Assembly (NCBI GenBank): GCA_032158125.1
Contig: JASKOT010000011.1
Location: forward strand, 1-64,000
Origin: Papiliotrema nemorosa
Lineage: Eukaryota; Basidiomycota; Tremellomycetes; Tremellales; Rhynchogastremaceae
Direction: 5' to 3'
Length of the DNA stretch: 64,000 nucleotides
The notes under the pieces are model-generated. The model saw only the letters and a program-made list of their open reading frames with translations, did no database searches and was not told the DNA's origin. The number at the start of each line of letters is the position of its first letter. Within the stretch, counting starts at the first letter, position 1. Of the stretch, positions 1 through 12,254 are shown piece after piece. A program made the translations under genes and the position numbers.

Positions 1-73
1 CTACATCCTTTCACTCTCATCCGTCGCGGTTCCTTCGCTGCTCATCGAAGCCTTCTCACCCGTCATATACCTA

Positions 74-102
<29 letters not shown>
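74..102. repeat. Poly-C homopolymer tract
   Basis: An uninterrupted run of 29 C lies about 390 bp upstream of the first gene. The flanking bases 1-494 show no convincing coding exon and probably hold the promoter and 5' UTR of the Rab-GAP gene. A run this long is prone to polymerase slippage, so its exact length in the assembly is doubtful. Confidence 0.9.
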
Positions 103-104
<2 letters not shown>

Positions 105-494
105 ATCCTCAACTCGGGCACATATCGTTTCGCCGGAGGTATGCACGCGCTCATCGTCATCGTCGTTGATGATTCATTGCACCGTAATACGCGTCTCAGT
201 AGACTGGACTATTGCTGGTGCTTTGCGCGGGGCTGGTTGTACTCAGACGTCGATCGCTGTGATGGCAGTCACCAGGGGACGCAGGAGATCAAGCGGTATC
301 TCCCTTGACGGCGGCTTCCTCCGCTTTCTACTTCTCAGCGGATCCGGCTAACACGCGTCTGTGGAATGGGCTGCGACCTCAACCAAAGAGGTCTGGGCAT
401 ACAGGACAGCCAATTTCCCAAGCACATAGCATACAAACCCATCTCATCCCATCCCATCTTCAAGCGGGTCGTACAAGAGTTCGATAGAGCTACC

Positions 495-3400
495 ATGTCG
501 CTCCCCATGCACTTGCGGAGCTATCGCGAAAAGTCGAAAGATGAGATCACTAGGGACATGTTCAACGTTCCGCTCCAAGAATCGGTTCCCATCCCATCAG
601 ACCCGCCTAGCATTGTCAAGGTTCGGCACAAGGAAGGTTCAGGAGTGGGGGCGTGTATGCAAGGTGGTGAGATCAATGCTGTACTCAGTGTAGAAGGTAA
701 AGAGGAGGTCTATGTGAGTTTAGGCCGGTTGTCGAGCTGGTCCGCAGACGACCGTTGCTCATAATTAGGCTGGAAGACTATCGCTCTTGCCGCCGTTTCT
801 GTGCTTCATATCGCTCGATAGGAGGTCATGTCGATGTACACTGCCGCTGTACACCATACGCAGGGTAGAAAGGTCAATTGACCTACCCGCTGCACAGAGC
901 ACAGCTGATGATCAGATTGAACTCTCGTGCCGGAGTATTCGCTTTGTCGCTGGCGACATGGCACGGCATGCGAATTGTGAGGTACAAGTGGACTGGGAGT
1001 CGCTGACCTGATAGATTTTACAACTCACATCTCTGCTTCCAACAGCAGAGCATTTTGCTATTCTGCTGCGAGACGCTCTCAAATCGCAGGTAGGCATCAG
1101 ACCATCAGCAATAAGTACGCTAACAGACTCAGCTCCAATCCATGAAATCTCTTAAACCCTTTCTACCGTCTTTGTATTCTGAATACCTTCTCACAGCGCC
1201 GGCAACAGCGACGGGACAACAGACGGATCACCTTCTCCTCGGCACCGAACTAGGCGAGAAGGCAGCACATGAGGGTGAAGGGGATCTTCGAGGTCCAGGT
1301 GGGGAAGGCAAGGGGGCGTACGAACGGGGACTGGGAGAGATTTTCGGTTTCCCGGGAGACGCAAGGAAGATGAGAGAGAGGAGTAAAATGAAGTTGTGGA
1401 GAGAGTACTTCTTAGGTGAGCTAGATAGGAAGTTCGGATCTGAGCTGATCCAACAGTCCATGGTCGGAATCTAACACGTGAGGAGCATGACGTCCAGGTC
1501 AATTTTGGGATTGATGAATAGTGCTGCGATATCCTCCCTTCCAACGGCTACTGCAGGTCGGTCTGCCCTCAAGACTTCGAGGAGAGCTGTGGGAGGTCAT
1601 GTCGGGTTCGGTGTATTTACGATTCTCGAACCCGCAAACATATCAACTGCTGCTCAAAACAAATGAGGGGAAATCATCCCAGTCGACCGATGAGATTGAA
1701 AAGGATCTCAATAGGTCGCTCCCCGAGTACAAGGCATATCAGACCGAAGAGGGTCTCGCGAGACTGCGACGGGTGCTTGTAGCCTATAGTTTCAGGAATC
1801 CGGAGCTTGGGTGAGTTAGGAAAGGCTGCTCTAAGGTATCATTGGCTAATTTTTAGGTACTGCCAAGCCTTGAATATCGTGAGCCATTCATACACTCTGC
1901 ATCTGAATAAGTATTGACAGACTAGGTCGTTGCGGGTCTCCTTATGTGAGTTATCTCGCCAAGACACTTGCTGATGTCAGATACATGTCTGAAGAACAGG
2001 CATTCTGGCTGCTCGAGGTATTGTGCGATAGAATCTTGCCCGGATACTACAGTCCGTCTATGGAAGGGACGCTGCTTGACCAGCGGGTGTTCGAGTCACT
2101 GGTCCAAAGGTGTCTTCCCATGATCAAGGAGCATTTCGTCTCGGTCGATGTACAGCTCTCGGTAGCTTCACTCCCGTGCGTGTCAGCGTTATTTAACAAG
2201 GAGAAGCTGATCGTAGATGGTTCTTGAGTCTGTACATCAATTCCATGCCGCTCATCTTTGCCTTCCGAATCGTCGATTGCGTCCTCGCCATGGGTGTCAA
2301 GGTGCTGTTCCAAATTGGTCTAGGTTGGTGTAGTGATATACTGCCATTTCGTTCACTGACAACAGCTGTACTGAAGATCAATGGCGAGGCGTTGCTCGAG
2401 GTTTCCGACGACGGAATGTTCATCAACCTCATGCGAGGCTATTTTGCAACAATTGGCGATTCGGCTCACCCAAATCACCCTGACCCTCGAGTGCGAGCCA
2501 TCACAAATTTCCAAGAACTCCTTGTCGTTGCTTTCCGAGAGTTCAACGTCATTACCGATGAGACAATACAAGGTGAACGAAAGAGGTTGCGAGCCATCAT
2601 CTCAGACGAGATTGAAAAGTTCTCGAAGAGGGCCGCCGTCCGAAATCTCAAAGCTGTGGGATCTTTCGACAAGGAGCAAGTGGGAATCATATATGATCAC
2701 TACTTTGCGGCTGTTTGCCATCCAGAAGCAGGTAGCGGCCACGTGAACGGGACTGCCACTCCGAAACCAGGCGACCAATTCGATCCGCCTAGGATACAGG
2801 TCGACGCGCAGGGTCGAGTAGAAACGAGGATAGATCTGAGGACGTTCAAGGTCTTTTTGGCGGAAATCGCTACCTGGGCGCGAGAGGAGACGGTGACTAC
2901 AAACGCATTCATTCAGAGGAGTGAGAGACGAGTAGCGGATCATGACATGATCGACCGGTGAGCTCTCCTATCTGATTCCTGATTGCGGATCAAGCTAACG
3001 CGACAGACTATTCTACAGCTGGGACACGCAATCTCAAGGCACGCTGTCACTGCAGGATGTGGTACTAGGTCTCAATAGGGTCATGTCTGCGGGTCTGATG
3101 GAGAGTATCGAGTGGTTCTTCAACTTGGTCAGTGCATAATTGCTGGACGGTCATTGAGCTGATCCGGCAGCACGATAAGAACAAGGATGGGTATCTGACG
3201 AAGGATGAGGTTATACAGCTATCCGAGTCGCTACTTGTACGATCCTCTCACTCAAATCCGCGAACTTCAGCTGACCAGCAGTTCATCTTCCGCAATGAGC
3301 CCGGAGACGTCTACTTGGCAGCGGTCTCCAAATTCATCTTGAACGCCTACGAGTTTGCCGATGCCACCTCACCGAATGATTCTCCTCCACCCATCAACGG

Positions 3401-4321
3401 TGACGGAGATTCTGCTACAACCGCTCGAGAGCGTTCAAACTCTGTCGCCGGGCCGCATAATCAACCTTACCTCAGTACGGCTTTTTCGACCGCTTTCTGG
3501 TAAAACTGACGTGACAGACTTGGCAACTTTCCGCATGGTGGTCTTGGCGGACGAACTACTCGAGGGTTTCTTCGGGCATGATTTGGCTGCTTCTTTCCAG
3601 CTTTCTAAAACGGAAGACGAGGACTACCACCAAGCTCACCAAAAGCCCGAGGGATTGCTTGGAGGTCTGATGAACCTGGTTGTCACCAACGAGTATGTAT
3701 GGTTTCTGCTGAGGAAGGCTTGGTAGCTGACCGGCAGAAACAAGAACAGGTTCAACAGGTTTGCCGATGGATTCGGTGCTGCATTGGGCAAGCACGCAGA
3801 ATGGCGAAAACCCGCTTTGGCCAAGACGCTCCCGTCTCAAACTCCTCAGACGGCCGAGCTGGGCACCCGAGAATCACTTCTCACTCCATCTATATCGGCT
3901 CAGCGAAACAGATCGCAGTCTGCGGCCTCTCAATCATCGGTCAAAACGACTTCATCGTCTGGTACACCCGAACACCGAAGTTTGGCGGAGGTTGAGGCTC
4001 GATACAGGGAAGAGAGCGAGATGGTGATCAAGGCTCAAGAGGCTGTGATGAACCGACCAAACTTTGCCATCGACGCTATAGGAGATTCCGATGGCGAAGA
4101 GGAGGAAGGTGGAGGAGACGATGCGGTCATGGATGAGGTCGAGGCGTTTTTGAAGGCTCACGGGGACGATGACGAGGGATTGAAGGGAGAACAGAAGAAG
4201 GTCGCAGCGGGTGAGCTCCTGTCTGCACCAGATGACAACAAGCTGATGAGAAGACTTGCTGAAGGCTGAACCTGTGGGTGCCAACCCTGGTAAGAAGGGT
4301 GGCGATCTGGTCGATCTGTGA
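495..4321 (+). CDS. GYP2: Rab GTPase-activating protein, GRAM-TBC-EF-hand type (Gyp2/Mdr1 family)
   Basis: This is a TBC-domain GAP that should stimulate GTP hydrolysis by a Rab/Ypt protein in membrane traffic. My model has 18 exons, stays in phase throughout and gives about 1,027 residues. An N-terminal GRAM-like region covers roughly residues 1-150. A linker ends in the segment WREYF, and the TBC domain then begins with GLPSRLRGELWE and contains the conserved YCQALNIV block. After the TBC comes an EF-hand whose loop reads DKNKDGYLTKDE, preceded by a degenerate partner. The C-terminus is acidic. Notable small exons are 1457-1477 (21 nt, encoding HGRNLT), 1857-1878 and 1926-1945. The last intron (4211-4250) is 40 nt and moves the stop to 4319-4321. 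The start at 495 is the first good ATG in frame, but an upstream 5' exon cannot be excluded. Family assignment is firm; the target Rab is unknown. Confidence 0.9.
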
Positions 4322-5145
4322 GATACGAGACTGCGCGGGCTCGCGAAGGATTTTGCTGCCATGAGACGAGTGTAGAATAGTTAGGGAAGTGCGAGTGAAG
4401 AACGGCCTAAGTGAAGGCTCAGGCTTCAGATGCTTATGCATTAGTTGTAATCTTAGCTGTCATCTAGCGACCAGATACGAGGACAGCAAAGGTCTGTTAT
4501 GGGTCAGGGACTTGTAAATGCAAAAGCCTGAGATGGCTTACGACATGAATCAGCAGAAGTCGGGGTACAGCATCTTTCGTGCTGATAGACCCCACAACCT
4601 ATCATCAGCCGTACATTCCGCATGCTGGTTTGAGCCACAGCAGACCAAACGAAGACTGACGAATACATCCGTTGGGGGGAATGAATCGCCATTGGCCTTG
4701 TGATAATATCGGACGATGTAGAACTGGAGCCTGGAAGATCCGTTGAAAGACTCTAGCATCCTGCATCAGTGGTATGCCGAGTGAAGACATGATGAAGAGG
4801 TGAGACAGGAAGAGGTGGAGATGGAATAACATCTGATAGTGAGCGAAGCGAGGTGGGGTTAGGAGACGTCAGGATGGTTTGTGAGATGACATGAGGATCT
4901 CATCGTTTGGCATGAGACGACGTCAAGAAGGAGGTTTATACAGTATGAGTACGATACAAGAAGCTTTATACGGGAGAGCATTTCAAAGGATCCGTCTTGA
5001 TTATGTGTGAAGGGGGGGAGAGATCGCGACAAGGCGCAAGAAGGGGGATGTGAGAAGAAGACGAAGTGCTGAAACGAGTCATAGAAACGTGAGCTGAGAG
5101 TCGTCACATTGAAGAATCCCGAAGTACAGTCAGGCCATAAGGTTT
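4322..5145. other. Convergent intergenic region, no gene seen
   Basis: This stretch lies between the 3' ends of the Rab-GAP (+) and the small secreted-protein gene (-). Only short open frames occur, without splice-supported extensions or recognisable domains. It probably holds the two 3' UTRs. Confidence 0.5.
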
Positions 5146-5694
5146 TCACGCCCAGACCGAGTCGTGAGATGGGCGAATGAGATCTGTTAGTCTAGATGAG
5201 TATGGGCACAACACAAATCTCTTCATCAGTTTCCCGTCGACCCTTCCAAGCGAGAGTCATTCGGACTTACTGCAATCTTCAGGTGAGCCGATCGGACAAC
5301 ACACTTCGTTCTCGGTATCTTCACACCCTACCTTATCAGCTTCTTCTGCCACTTGCCCACACTCCGCCACTGACAAAGAGTGAGAGGGGCACTTACGGAG
5401 ACACCATCCCGGTGCGAGCGTTACGCATCTGGTCCCGTACAGTTCTGGCGTGGAGGCGGGTACGAAGAAGGCTTCTTGAGTGTCAAAAGCTCCATAGAGC
5501 GCTTTCACCAGCTCACCGGCCCGCAAGTCGACATGTTGTGGTGATCGCCCCTCATCGTAGAAGGCCGTTCCGTCCTCCATTCCAAGATCGTCATCGCCAC
5601 AGTCGGGGAGATCGGTACCGTCGTTCGCAATGGGCAGAGCAAGAGTCGAAACTCGAGTCAGCAGAAAGATGAGGGAGAGGTTGGTGAAGAGCAT
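5146..5694 (-). CDS. Small secreted cysteine-rich protein, function unknown
   Basis: I do not recognise this protein. The model has three exons (5694-5397, 5327-5271, 5183-5146), is in phase and gives 130 residues. It starts at the ATG of MLFTNLSLIF, which begins a typical hydrophobic signal peptide ending near residue 19. The mature part is acidic and holds seven cysteines, most of them in the last third, including the strings CVTLAPGWCLRC and EVCCP. Both introns begin GTAAGT; the second ends in the strong acceptor ACTAACAG. Without splicing of the first intron the frame stays open but gives a different C-terminal Cys pattern, so the exact C-terminus is uncertain. The Cys pattern suggests disulfide bonding outside the cell. 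It could be a wall-associated or effector-like protein, but this is only inference from size and composition. Confidence 0.5.
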
Positions 5695-6262
5695 GGTCGA
5701 GTGGATGATCAATGGGAAGAGAGGTGATGGATGGAATGTCAGTAGTGAGAACTACGAATCAGCTGGCACGACCCGAGTAAGTGCTCTTTGGCCTTTCTCA
5801 TCGTCAGAGACATGCCCCATCCAAACATGCAAGGTATGAATGGAGTTCAAGAAGAAAGGATGGCCACATTTGCCCACCTCGTAGTTGAAGTCTGTATCAT
5901 GCAGTGGTTGTGCTGCTTGAGCCTGAGCTGATCTCCCGCGAGACGAAACGAGATGCATAAGATCGGCCTGCCGATATATACAACTTCATCAGACGGCTTG
6001 AGCGGGCATGACAGTCGATACCGAGAGAAAAATCCGACAATGAGGGGTAACACCTCGCGGGGAAGATACACGGAAGGACATGGTCGATGTTAAGAGATAA
6101 GATATGTCGTCAAGGGGAGTCGCAAAATGCAAGCTGTCTTTCGTAATAAAGCCGGTCGTAATGGTCATATTGGTATTATTAGGTCGTCATCGAGGTCGGT
6201 CCCATTGGGGTTGCTATGATTATACGTGTTTTGTAGTCGATGGTACTCGTAGATTCGGATCG
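5695..6262. other. Intergenic region, promoter of the secreted-protein gene
   Basis: The 568 bp between the start of the secreted Cys-rich gene and the 3' end of the Rab-like GTPase (both minus strand) contain only short, unsupported reading frames. It should hold the 3' UTR of the GTPase and the promoter of the small secreted gene. Confidence 0.45.
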
Positions 6263-8760
6263 TCACGCGCAGCAGCCTCGTGTTCTACCTTTGGCCTCTT
6301 TTGCGTCTTTCGCCGGATCGGTAAGCATGACGCTGTCTTTACGTCGCAAGGTTCGTTCTCGTTCGATATTTTCGCGCTTATCGACTAGGAGAGCTGAAAT
6401 GCTTCTGAACAAGGCTTCAACGCCTACAGCGTCAGCTTGATCTGTCTCACATGATATCAGCTCACCTTCTCCAGTCAAAGCGCTGACATCGCCAACCCTC
6501 ATACCCTCCACTTCTACACCCCAAGCAAATTCTTCATCACTAGCGTCACTTCCATCTCCGCCATACAGCCCGGAATCTCGTCCCAGACTCCCTCCTCTTG
6601 CTCGGCCTTTCTTGCTTCCGCTAGGACCACTGGCTAGGGGTACCGTAGCCATCTTACCAGCCAGCAGTTCGCCCGATTGCTTCTTCTTGACCCCGGCGCC
6701 AAATTCTCCCAGAGCTTCTGCTGCCCCCGGCCCTTCGCCCATCCGCCACGAGCGAGACGACCAGTCTTCGCTCTTTCGCCTGTTGTCCAACGTTGGGCTT
6801 GACTCTGTGCGCATGCGAGTGGGCGTTTCGGAGCCGAAGGATTGCGATCGGATAGATGTATGGGCAGATACAGGTTGCCGGGGAGAAGCAGGAAAGTCTT
6901 CGGCAAGTCGAGCGAGCTCAGAAGCGGCCCCTCCGATGCTTGTTCGCTGATTGTATCCCATCATCCCGCTAATGGAGAAGCGGCCACCAGAAGCGCCGTG
7001 TCGCGAAGAGGGCGAGGCAGGGGTGATCGACGGTTTGACCGGTTCCAAAAACGTGACAGAGGTGGGCAGTGTGGGCGACTGCAGAGCGGGGAAAGAGATT
7101 CGGCGGGACCTTGGAGAACCGACATCTCTAGGGTCCTGAGGTAGAGTTGTGATCTGCAATGCCGCCTTTTTGGCTGCGGGGGAAACAGGGAACGGCTTTC
7201 CTTTCTTCGCGTTGACCGACTGAGCAGGCTTTGGCGGAGGTATAGTTGGAGTGATGGAGGACAGCGTGGTAAGAGCAGTATGTGAGTGTGACCGGGTGGG
7301 TGCTGGACTGGTGAGGATAGATGCGGGAGCTGTAGGTGTCTCTGTGCGTGACGCCATGGAGGAAGAGCGGAAGATGCTTCGTGTGCTGGCGGGAGAGAGT
7401 AATTCGGGTCGAGGTGGAGTAGGCGGCTTGAGCCATTGACGTATGGTAAAGTGGGCTTCTTGTTGCCTGCCATGAGCTAAACATAGGCCCAGGGGGAAGC
7501 CATGACTCACGTTATGACTCGCTGAGATTCCAAGTCAATCTTGCTTCCAACCACATAGATGACCGTCTCCTTTGGAACCGTTCTTCCCAGCTCCTCCAAC
7601 CAAGATCTCACATCCTCAAAGCTTTGTCTGTCACTGACATCGTAGACCAACACGCAAACATGCGCTCCTCGGTAATATATCGGCGCCATCGACCTGAATC
7701 TCTCTTGTCCTGCAGTGTCCCAAATTTGCAGCTTGACTCGCACTCCATCCTGGACCAGTTTCCGCGTGTGTAAAGAAGATCCGATGGTGGCCGCAGCGGG
7801 ATGTGGGGAGAATAGTCGTGTGGTGTACCGCAAGATGAGGGAGGTTTTACCGACACCCTGCGAGCCAAGCAAGACCACCTTTGCCTCCAAACCGTCCAAC
7901 CCTCCCATATCATTTGCGGTAGAATCAATAGATGTCGCGCGTATGGCGGCACTCGAGGCATCGGGAATGGGGGCTGTCAGAGCTCTAGGTAGACCCGGCG
8001 AATTTGATCTCGAGCTATACGCCAAGAGCTGTCCCGAGGGTGCACGGTTGGAGGACCGCTCTCTTGCTCTCGAGTCTGCACTGCTCGATTCCGCCATGCG
8101 GATCGAAGATGGATGTATGGCAGTTTGACTCCGTCTCATGGGTCTCGCAGGCGGGCCCATTGATTTAGGTCGAGGACTCAGGACATCTCCCTTTCCTCTT
8201 CTCAGGTGAGAATGCGATTTCTTCCTCAAGGTCGATTCGGGAGAGGTCGGTGCGCTGGTGATTTGGTCAACCGAGACCAATGGCATTCTGCGCGGTATAT
8301 CATCCGAACTGCGTACATCCAGACCTAGCGCGTGTGAATCGTCTGCAGGAGGTGCGAGCTTGACCATTACATCGGGGAAGAGTACTTTGCTGTTCGGAGG
8401 TGAAGGGTCCGGAGTAGGAGGTAGTGTTTGTTGCATGGTAGATCCCTCGGGCGTCAGACCCGGCAGATCCAATTGTTGACTTTTCGGTGCCGCCGGTGGA
8501 GGGATCGTTCCCAGCACTATAGTGGGCTTGGGAGGCGAGACCGCCGGTGGTGGCCCTAGAGCTGAGAAACTGTGGGTTGTCGGATAGGGGGAAGAATGGC
8601 GATGTTGAAAGACGGGGAAGGGGATTAGGGTATCGCGTGAAGAGGGCGTAGCTACGGCATCAGACGGAGGGGTCGACCCGGACGACGAGGATGAAGGGTA
8701 CAAGTCGTTTTCTGAAAATGGTTGATGAACAAGAGGAGGAGGGGAGATCACGATGCTCAT
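6263..8760 (-). CDS. Large Rab-like small-GTPase protein with long N-terminal extension and insertion
   Basis: Three exons (8760-7511, 7466-6466, 6423-6263) stay in phase and give 803 residues, about four times a normal Rab. The G domain starts near residue 290. The P-loop reads GSQGVGKTS, switch II reads WDTAGQERFRS, and G4 is GSKID, with Ser where Rabs normally have Asn (NKxD). The G5 motif SALTGEG lies near residue 745 and is followed by the last Rab helix (VEALFRSISALL). Between G4 and G5 lie about 335 residues instead of the usual 25-30; this insert is Ser/Pro/Thr-rich and looks disordered. The N-terminal 289 residues are also Pro/Ser-rich. The protein ends GCCA, resembling a Rab prenylation signal but not a standard one. 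It probably acts at membranes as a GTPase switch; the pathway is unknown. Membership in the Rab superfamily is sure from the motifs, but the subfamily is not. Confidence 0.85.
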
Positions 8761-10775
8761 TGCTCGCGATTGATACGTCGCCGAGCTCGACGACGAGCGA
8801 CCGGAAAATGTCGAGTGGGGAGGCTTTCGGTGGCTTAGGGTTGAGTGAGGGTTCGAGGTCCCAAAGTGTCACCGTGCGTATGAAGGGATCGCTTGTGCAC
8901 CTAGGGTAGATCAGGGCGGTGTGGTGAGTCGTCCCGTGTTGAGCGATTCTCTTGCAGTCGTTAGCCTCGATCCTGCACCAGGCGAGGAAGTCGGAGGGGG
9001 AAGAGGAGATATAGGTGGGAGATGGCACTTGATTGATGGCCAATTCTTGCGCCGAGTTGGACGACGAAGTAGAGGTCGGTGATTATGAATACCCGAGTGA
9101 GATCGTGTGATGCGATGAGCGGTCGGGGGCGTCTATACAAAGGGAATGATCAGCGGTGTCCGTACATACTCGCACGATGCCAGAGAAGAACGATAAGGTG
9201 GGGATGCCTCTTGACCGGTGAAAGAGAGGACAGAGTGGTAGTCACATGGGTCGACTACTCACCTATACGACCCCTCACACTGCAATGTGATACAACAACA
9301 ACAAGAGCACCCCCAATGGCTGCCGAAACCTCCTTGTATCACCTCATCCACCAAGCTCTTCCACTCCTCTGTCGAGCTGTCGGTAAGAGGTTATGTTGAT
9401 GTCGCCTTTGTTAGAAGCGATGCTCTTGTTGAGATCCAAATGGCTTATGGTGCGAGCAGTCCACACGGAGAATTTGATAAAGGGTCGAAGAAGGATGTTG
9501 TGAGTGGTGAGAGATGGAACGTGATGAAAGGAAGGGGGGAATGGCCCTTAATTCAACCCTGGGGGGATGTCCTTCCCATCAGCGTCTCATTATTCCCATT
9601 GAATCGCCGTCCATTCACTCACGATGTATGCTAACGACGCTATCTCGACTGTCCCAAGCGATAGCCTTCCTACAACGCTGGGAGATGTGTTGAGATACGA
9701 AAGACTGTTGATGAATTCTCCGTTCTTCTGCACAAGATGCCAAGGATGTGTTGAGAGTGGGGGCAGGATGTCCGTGATTGTCGCAGAGACGTATTGGCAC
9801 AGCAATCGATGCAATATCGCGCGTAGAAATACAAGAAGATGGTGAATAACCTTCAGAGTTGGTCGTCGATGCGCTGGTCGTAGAAGGACGCGTTCTCCAG
9901 TGGTTGTTTGTGTCGGTCGGGGAAGAAGGTTTCACCGAGATTGAATACAAATTCACTTTTTGCTTTTGGCGATGCAATTACAGAGACGATGCAGCGCCCT
10001 CGATGGATACAAGACAGAGACGATGTTCAAGTACGGCTACAACTTGTAGGTGAAATCTGCTGGATCTATGTCGACAAACGAGTCGGGAAGAACGGGGTCG
10101 AAGAAAACTCGGTGAGAACGGTTGGACGGGTTCCTGAACGCCTCTGACAGCTTGTTGTTGTGATGTTTAAAACATTACCAAAGAATGGTGCCCCGCTGTG
10201 GATTCGTGAGAACTCGTTTCAAGCGTCCACCTCGTACGGTGTCTCATACAAAAGACTGCTGGTGTCCATGTCGGGTGCACCTCTGATACAATTGATACCC
10301 TTATTGCTGATCATACACGCGGAACTATGTCAATGGGTCGTTGGGTCGTGAAAGTAAGTGGTTGGCCACTGAGCCCTTCAACTCCCCCCGACGCGTTTCA
10401 GATTTGCCGTTGACAACAAACGCTCCACCTCGATCACCTCTTCAAACACCTCCTCGAAACATTCACCATTCTACGCTTTTGTCAGGATTGTTCAGCAGCG
10501 ATGAAGGCTACTCAGAATGATATTAATCGACTTCTTCATGGCCCAAGGGGTAAAATGCGGTGTCCAAACTACCCTGTGAAGCCATCAGACCCCGATCAAC
10601 CAGATCATCGAGGAACCCTTTCAAATCCTCGTCCTCGTGTTCGCCCCTTCGGCTTGACGGGTATATAATTTCCCATCTGATGATTTTGCTTGACTCGCTC
10701 CTTGTTTCCTCTCTCATCTCACTACCCACTATTGCATCAACCCGCAATTGACAACTCATCGCCCACAAGGATATC
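8761..10775. other. Long gene-poor stretch
   Basis: About 2 kb lies between the divergent starts of the Rab-like GTPase (-) and an uncharacterised gene (+). A minus-strand frame at 8660-9043 partly overlaps the GTPase start in another frame and is more likely 5' UTR than a gene. A short plus-strand frame from 9314, in good ATG context, is followed after 23 codons by a GTAAGA donor-like site, but I could not find a convincing next exon. No domain, RNA gene or repeat was recognised. It probably holds two promoters and long 5' leaders. Confidence 0.45.
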
Positions 10776-11739
10776 ATGTCGCCCATCAAGTATAGGCTCA
10801 CCCAGAAGAAGGGATCTCGAAAGCCGCCTCGCACGGATCACCTGTGGAATGACGAGGAACTTGGCTTCAGCTTGATCTCGTGCGACAATGTCCGATTCTA
10901 TTTCCCCCTCGAGCTTCTTCGATATGATAGGTGAGCTCCTTTTCTCTCTCTGTGATGGGAAACAGCTCACGTTTAGTCGATTCTTCAGACAGAACACCGG
11001 CCCCAATACCACGGAATATCGATTCAACGAAGTCTTTGCCACTGCCAACGCCTTGCGTATCCTCTTATACAAATACGCCTTTCGATATCAGCTCAACTCT
11101 AGACGACTCCGACTACCAGGGGTATACCGACTTCAGCCTCACGATGCCTACCTATATACCAAATCTCCCGAACACTGCACCGATCTCGCCCATTATCAAC
11201 GGATGACTTACGAATATGGATGCCTCTACGACGACAAGAAACTCTTGATCAAACCCAGCTCGACCCCCTCGACGAATCTCAAAGCCAATCTTGCGGAAGG
11301 CTTTGTGATTGCATGTCAGAACGGATGGCACAGGGACGCGGGCGGAGATGTAGCTGAAGCATTCAGTGACACTTACGATCCGGACGACTATCAGGGATCG
11401 AGGTACGAATGGGCTCAATTGAGAGGTGATGGGAGGTTTGTCTACGAAAACGTGGCACCGGAGATGATGCAAATGTTGTCGCCGTCATATCAGAGGGGCT
11501 TGTACGAAGCGGGGAAAGCGAGGGATGCAAAAGAAGCTAGAAAGATCTTCCTCGATATAGTCGATCCCGATCGAGCCGAGGTGAGTAACTAGTTGAGCCA
11601 GGATCTAGTTGACGCTGATGAACAGGAGCCAAACAAGTGGACTCACGGTGACATGAAAGATGAAGATGAAGATATGGAATTTGCCCATCTCGTTGATCAG
11701 GATCAAGAGATGGAAGACTCGGGCGAGTCCGACTACTAG
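10776..11739 (+). CDS. Uncharacterised protein, possibly BTB/POZ-like
   Basis: I do not recognise this gene with confidence. Three exons (10776-10930, 10977-11580, 11626-11739) stay in phase and give 290 residues. The ATG at 10776 is the first in frame. The N-terminal third (a segment reading FSLISCDNVRFYFPLELL, then a helix-like stretch with NALRILLYKYAFRY) has the general look of a BTB/POZ fold, in which a short strand describing in-cell form is followed by helices. This is weak evidence. The middle is hydrophilic with conserved-looking aromatic residues, and the C-terminus is very acidic (runs of Asp and Glu). No signal peptide or membrane segment is seen. Both introns have GTGAG donors and typical lengths (46 and 45 nt), which supports a real expressed gene. 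Confidence 0.7.
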
Positions 11740-12254
11740 CATCTCGTTTCAACAAATACTCAAATCATCTCGATGACGAAGGGATCGGTTACATATCGCC
11801 GCTCTTGTGGTTGAAGACTTCGCAGCTTGCGTTCGTTCAATGCCATGTTTTACTGTAGGGTACGTTCTCGGGACTAGCTTATCGCTTTAGCCCCACACAT
11901 GCATGAATGGTATACCTACTACGTTCAGCGACATCCACTCCCCTCAGTCTGGCAACTCTGCGACACAGTTCTCAATTCGCATCCATTCATGGAGCAGATC
12001 TAATATCAATGGGATGTGCCGTCACGTCGCAAGGTCCAAAGGATCGCCTTGTCCCCCTTCGCTCTTAGGAAAGGAACTCCCGAGAGACCTAGCTATTTAC
12101 CCCTTGCAATGGCTTACAAGCTCAAGCGATGATCATCATCCTTTGAGACGAGTTTCCTTTCATGTGTCTGATGTACTCATCTAGGTGTCTCGTAGCTCAT
12201 TCCTCGAGCAATGGAAACATCATACACTCAACAATCACCAACAATAGGATTGCC
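11740..12254. other. Intergenic region, transporter promoter
   Basis: This 515 bp lies between two plus-strand genes. It should contain the 3' UTR of the upstream gene and the promoter of the transporter gene. No coding exon, repeat or clear regulatory motif was recognised. Confidence 0.4.

Noticed and set aside
4859..5149. A 96-codon minus-strand frame as a C-terminal exon of the secreted gene
   Set aside because: Correct phase through the intron ending ACTAACAG puts a stop at 5146-5148; the 96-codon frame is in another phase.
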